Source: Brevipalpus yothersi (lineage: Eukaryota; Arthropoda; Arachnida; Trombidiformes; Tenuipalpidae). Taken from it: 64,000 nt of DNA. Below, piece after piece: positions 60,288 through 64,000 of the stretch. Location: contig QZCP01000042.1 of assembly GCA_003956705.1 (NCBI GenBank), positions 1 through 64,000 of the forward strand, read 5' to 3'. Position numbers and translations under genes: made by a program. Numbering within the stretch: position 1 is the stretch's first letter; the number at the start of each line of letters is the position of its first letter. A model generated the notes under the pieces. That model did no database searches. It had not been told where the DNA came from and saw only the letters and a list, made by a program, of their open reading frames with translations.

Positions 60288-62402
60288 TTTTTCTCTTTCT
60301 CGATGACAGCCTTTCTGCAGCCTCATTTAACCATCAGAATGTCCTCTATTGATGCCTCACTTGGTATTATTATTATTATTCCTCTTCTTCTTCTATTATG
60401 GACGATTCTTCATCTTTCGTTCTGATATATATATATTCCTTTCACCCTTTTCCTCTTCCTACCTCATATACAACTACCACTCATTCACTGATGGTTGCCC
60501 AGGAGTTTTTGGTGTAAATTGATGCGAAATTTCTGGACTTCGGAGCTGTGTATTGTGCATAAAATGGAATGAGCAAAAATGTTCATAAGCAAACTAGATC
60601 AAAGTTCATGTAATGAGAAAATGATGAGAGAAAGAATAAAGTGGACACAAGTGGACATAGGTTGATGTACTGATTGACCATCACTTTATTGATGATCGTC
60701 TTCAGGGAAGCTCATCATTGGCTTGATGGTTTCAAGTAAACACTTTTCCACTTCCTATTCTTCTTTAGTCTCAGATTGTGTGTATATCTGTCTTCTCTAT
60801 ATGACTTATCAGTCTTGGAAATAGGGAAAAGGAAGAGACATGAACAGTACCGAAAATGAAACCAAAAGAGGATGTTGTTATGTGATTCAAAAGACATTGG
60901 AGAGGTTTGAACAAGTAAAGTGATGCCACTTTTTGGATTTGGATCATTAGTAGTGTCATTAATGTTGAGAATTGTTATCATTCCTCGAAGATGGAGATGA
61001 GTAAGTAAGGAAGATGAATAAAGTGGAAATATTTGATCACAAGTCAAGAGTGAGAGGGGAAGAATGGAAATTATCAAAGTAGAATTTGGATTATTCTTGA
61101 AATATTCTTGGAATAATTCGGTGTAGAGGAAGAAAAAAATGTGAAAAAATGATCATGTTCATGCATGGAGAATGCTCATATCCTGGTTACTAAATGAAAT
61201 TATCAAAATTATTGGAGAATAAATAGAAAATATATTATATTTGTATGATGAACACACAGTTTCGCTTTTCTCGTGGGTACGTGTTGTGTATGTATGTGCT
61301 AATAGCTTGAAAGGTTTTCCCTGCATTTGAGCTACTGGTAAGAATACAGATATGTAGAATATTCTTGATATATTAAGGCCATCTTTCACATCCTCTATTT
61401 GTATTATTTTCTATGGCAAAGAAATTATCATCATCAACAGTATAATGATGCTTGGTGATTTTGAAATCTAAACTATCTACTTTAGAATACTCAAAATTTC
61501 ATTTACATGAATTTCAATTCCCTTGACAGTCACATCATCTTTGAAGATAAATTCCACAGTAATAATAAGAATTGAATGAATTTGTAATTGAATCTAGACT
61601 GTTTAGCTTAGAATCACTAATTTCATTGTGATTTGTGCTTCCATGAGTTTTCTTCTACTTCTTCTATTCTCTTCTCTTTTATTCCTTTTTTATCCTATTT
61701 CATTCTCCACACTGTTTTCCATGGTAAAAATTCATGGTGGATGATCAATGAGCTCATGAGAGGATGGTTGGAAAAGATTAAAGAAGAAAAAAAAGACAAT
61801 GAATAGATGAGAGAGAGAGAGGAAGAAAAAAGGAAATCTAAGATTCTCGATATGATTCTGCAAATTATGAATATATTTCGGTTAGAAAAAAAGGCAATTT
61901 GATAACGGAATCAAATGATGCAAAATTATTGCTATCATCTTGGATGAGTGAGCTGAAATCGGCTATGAACTGATTTGTCGTCGAAATTTTTCCTAGGCTA
62001 GGAAATATTAGGCACAATATGATGGAGAATAGTGTGCCAGATAGTAGAATTCAGTTATGAAGAGTGAACAGAATAGTGCAACATCAGCCAATGATTTAGC
62101 TTGTTGATTACTGTTGAAAGTTACTCATATATATACATATATTTTGCTCTTATTTTTCATCATCATCTTTTTCTACTCTTATTTTTCTCTCTCTTTCTCA
62201 TCCTTCATGCTATCTCTATTCAGTTCTCATCATTGCCGCTCGAAATACTCATAATCGAGCATTCATATCGATTTCACTGGCAAAACCTTCCACTCTTTAG
62301 CCCTCTCCTTCACTATTCCCAGCATCCTGAATATTCAGCAATCTGGTCTCTATTCCCATCTCCATTTTGCACCATATTCTTTATCGTAGGAATATGATGG
62401 CG

Positions 62403-62405
<3 letters not shown>

Positions 62406-62438
<33 letters not shown>
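62406..62438 (+). repeat. (GA)n microsatellite
   Basis: Pure GA tract of about 33 bp, just before the orphan frame at 62546-62866. Confidence 0.95.
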
Positions 62439-62440
<2 letters not shown>

Positions 62441-62545
62441 CAAAGGAAGCGTCATTTTGACAAATACTTTCACTGACGCGCTCTCATTTTGGATGAAGGA
62501 ATTTTGATTAACATAAATTCCCTTTAATGAACACATCCATAGCAT

Positions 62546-62866
62546 CTATATACAAACATGCATACTTTTTATTTCTGCAGTCTTAGATGAGCTCTTGTCA
62601 GGAATTTTCAGAAAATATTCTCGAAAGCCTTTTGGTTCATTATCATGAAATTTTCTCATCTCTTTCTCCCACCGATCAGCTTCCCAGCCATGAGACAAAC
62701 CTTTACACATTAATACAAGCTCATAATGGTCAAATGTTTCAGAATATATATTCGAAGATGATCCCGTGTTATCAAATTTATGGCAATTAAAGAAAGAATT
62801 TTCCCATATCTCAAGGTACATTTTAAGAATGTAGAAAATCACTTGCAAAACTTGGTATCGATTCAT
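62546..62866 (-). CDS. orphan open frame, possible exon of unknown protein
   Basis: I do not recognise this 106-codon frame. Its middle part (FDHYELVLMCKGLSHGWEAD, then RWEKEMRKFHDNEPKGFREY) is balanced and charged, unlike the Ser/Phe/Leu-rich frames of the surrounding pyrimidine-rich DNA, so it looks like true or once-true protein. A possible acceptor (ACTTTAG) precedes the ATG by nine bases in the same frame, so it may be an internal exon. No signal peptide or known motif is visible. The 3' part after DKSSS is less convincing and could be intron. It may be an exon of a minus-strand gene, a fragment of a pseudogene, or chance. Confidence 0.35.
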   Translation of the reverse strand: MNRYQVLQVIFYILKMYLEIWENSFFNCHKFDNTGSSSNIYSETFDHYELVLMCKGLSHGWEADRWEKEMRKFHDNEPKGFREYFLKIPDKSSSKTAEIKSMHVCI

Positions 62867-64000
62867 ATTTTCAACCTAAAGTCACACTCTTGGCTATTCG
62901 AATAACTTTTTCGAGGAATATGAGCTACTCATGTTTCTCATGATGTCCGTGAGGAGACATTTGGGTTTATTATCAATCGAAACTCGAGGAATCCCATGAG
63001 CATATATATCTTATGCTTGACCAGAAACAGTCAAGATGGAGTGGTATAGACAAAATTGATTGAAATATGATGCTCAGATTTATATTCTCTTGGGTCAGAT
63101 AGTGGTCATCAGTCAGCCATTTTTGTATGTTCTGATTTCTGAGGATCGTTCACTGTGGAAGCCTCTCATGTTCCATTTTATCCATGAACCCGGAAAGATG
63201 ATGAAGAAGAAGGCATTTTCTCAATAAATGTGGCAACTTATACGATAAATCATTTCCTAATCAATTTGAAAATGAGAGCTTCTCACAATCCACCAAGTCA
63301 GGGTGAAAAGCAAATGTTCTTGTTATCATTATATGTGTCATATAATTCATTGAACAAAGTTTATCCATGATAGTGTGTAACTTTTGGTCTTGTCTTTAGG
63401 TTTGTACTTCTGAGTATATGTGAATCTAGTATACAACATCTTTCACTTTACTTTCTTTCAAGACTCATAAGCCGACAATTTATGATAAGAATCAGTGAAA
63501 AGTGGATGTTATTCTAAGTATGTAACCAAAAGTAATACAGCATAATATTCAAGTATTCCATGTTACAGCTAGCAGTAAATGCTCCCATCTGGAAGTATGC
63601 TATGGTAAAAGTTAAAATACACGTATATTTCCACTATTTTTCTCTAGGATGAATGCAAGTGCTGTGGGGAAGATGTTACCCTGTAAAAGTGAATAATGAA
63701 AGCAAAAAAAGTAGTGATGAAGAGTATAAAACGAATAAGTGATGTGATCAGATGAGGATGGAAAAAAAGAATTGAGCAGAGAGAAAAAGAGAAGAAAAAG
63801 TCACATTGTGATAATGTTCATTGAGAAAAGAAGGAAATGATGTGAAGTTTTGTGACACACATTTTATTGAGTGAAATCATATGTACAAAGAATGGAACGA
63901 AAAGGGTTTGGAGAGGGAAAAAATGAGAATATTTAGAACATATATCCACTATCATACATCTAAAATGCCATTTATTGTTTCATCTTACTGGAAAGTTAAG

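Larger units (their letters stand above)
53473..64000 (+). other. probable long intron of Kekkon-like gene, open at window end
   Basis: After the donor at 53473 I found no exon continuing the LRR cap. Visible content: CT/GA tracts (54840-54882, 54975-55037, 59305-59337, 59505-59543, 60244-60285, 62406-62438), an unusual group of inverted repeats (56563-56698) and an orphan frame at 62546-62866 (-). Small frames such as 58749-58979 (+, 76 codons, five Cys) are unsupported. Confidence 0.5.

Noticed and set aside
62570..62650. Acceptor TTTCTGCAG at 62580 followed by a LDEL-like start in the needed phase
   Set aside because: It superficially resembles the cap's DEFAC start but lacks the cysteine and stops after about 22 codons. 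The opposite strand gives the better frame.
63640..63710. Acceptor TTCTCTAG followed by a cysteine-rich short frame (DECKCCGEDVTL)
   Set aside because: The phase needed to follow 53472 gives an immediate stop, and the open phase ends after 12 codons.
1..64000. CRISPR arrays, tRNA and rRNA genes, bacterial operons
   Set aside because: No spaced direct-repeat arrays, no convincing B-box or clover-leaf and no rRNA-like sequence were seen. The spliced genes show a eukaryote.

Overview
This window is AT-rich eukaryotic DNA with spliced genes: GT-AG introns, many only 70-200 bp long, and dense (CT)n/(GA)n and (CA)n/(GT)n microsatellites. The protein families point to an arthropod: a Kekkon-type LRR receptor, a one-exon secreted reprolysin-like metalloprotease, a chymotrypsin-fold serine protease and a mitochondrial L-threonine dehydrogenase. 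A mite or other chelicerate is my best guess. That is an inference from gene style, not a proven assignment.

Layout. 1-150 is low-complexity DNA. 1719-3052 (+) is a four-exon gene for a secreted lysine-rich protein that I do not recognise. 3372-3870 holds a decayed mariner/Tc1-type transposase. 3906-5109 (-) is a two-exon secreted serine protease with an intact triad but unusual cysteines and an unusual S1 residue. 7753-8172 (+) is the first coding exon (signal peptide and LRRNT) of a Kekkon-like LRR receptor. Its next four coding exons lie at 50654-53472 (+), so a 42.5-kb intron separates them. The LRRCT is cut by an intron at 53473 and no further exon was found before the window ends.

That giant intron is not empty. 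It carries an intact IS630/Tc1-family transposon (15146-16696) with perfect 25-bp terminal repeats and a TA duplication. It also carries a compact gene cluster (24776-29017): a one-exon metalloprotease (-), an LRR protein with a C-terminal four-cysteine site (+) and a six-exon L-threonine 3-dehydrogenase (-). The metalloprotease and LRR genes are divergent, 281 bp apart. The LRR and dehydrogenase genes converge, 205 bp apart.

The rest (about 5.1-7.7, 8.2-15.1, 16.7-24.8, 29.0-50.6 and 53.5-64.0 kb) is non-coding as far as I can see. It is rich in CT/GA tracts, mostly with the pyrimidines on the + strand. One orphan open frame at 62546-62866 (-) looks more protein-like than the background. All splice calls were made by eye from GT-AG sites, reading phase and family similarity; nothing here was checked by database search or transcript data.
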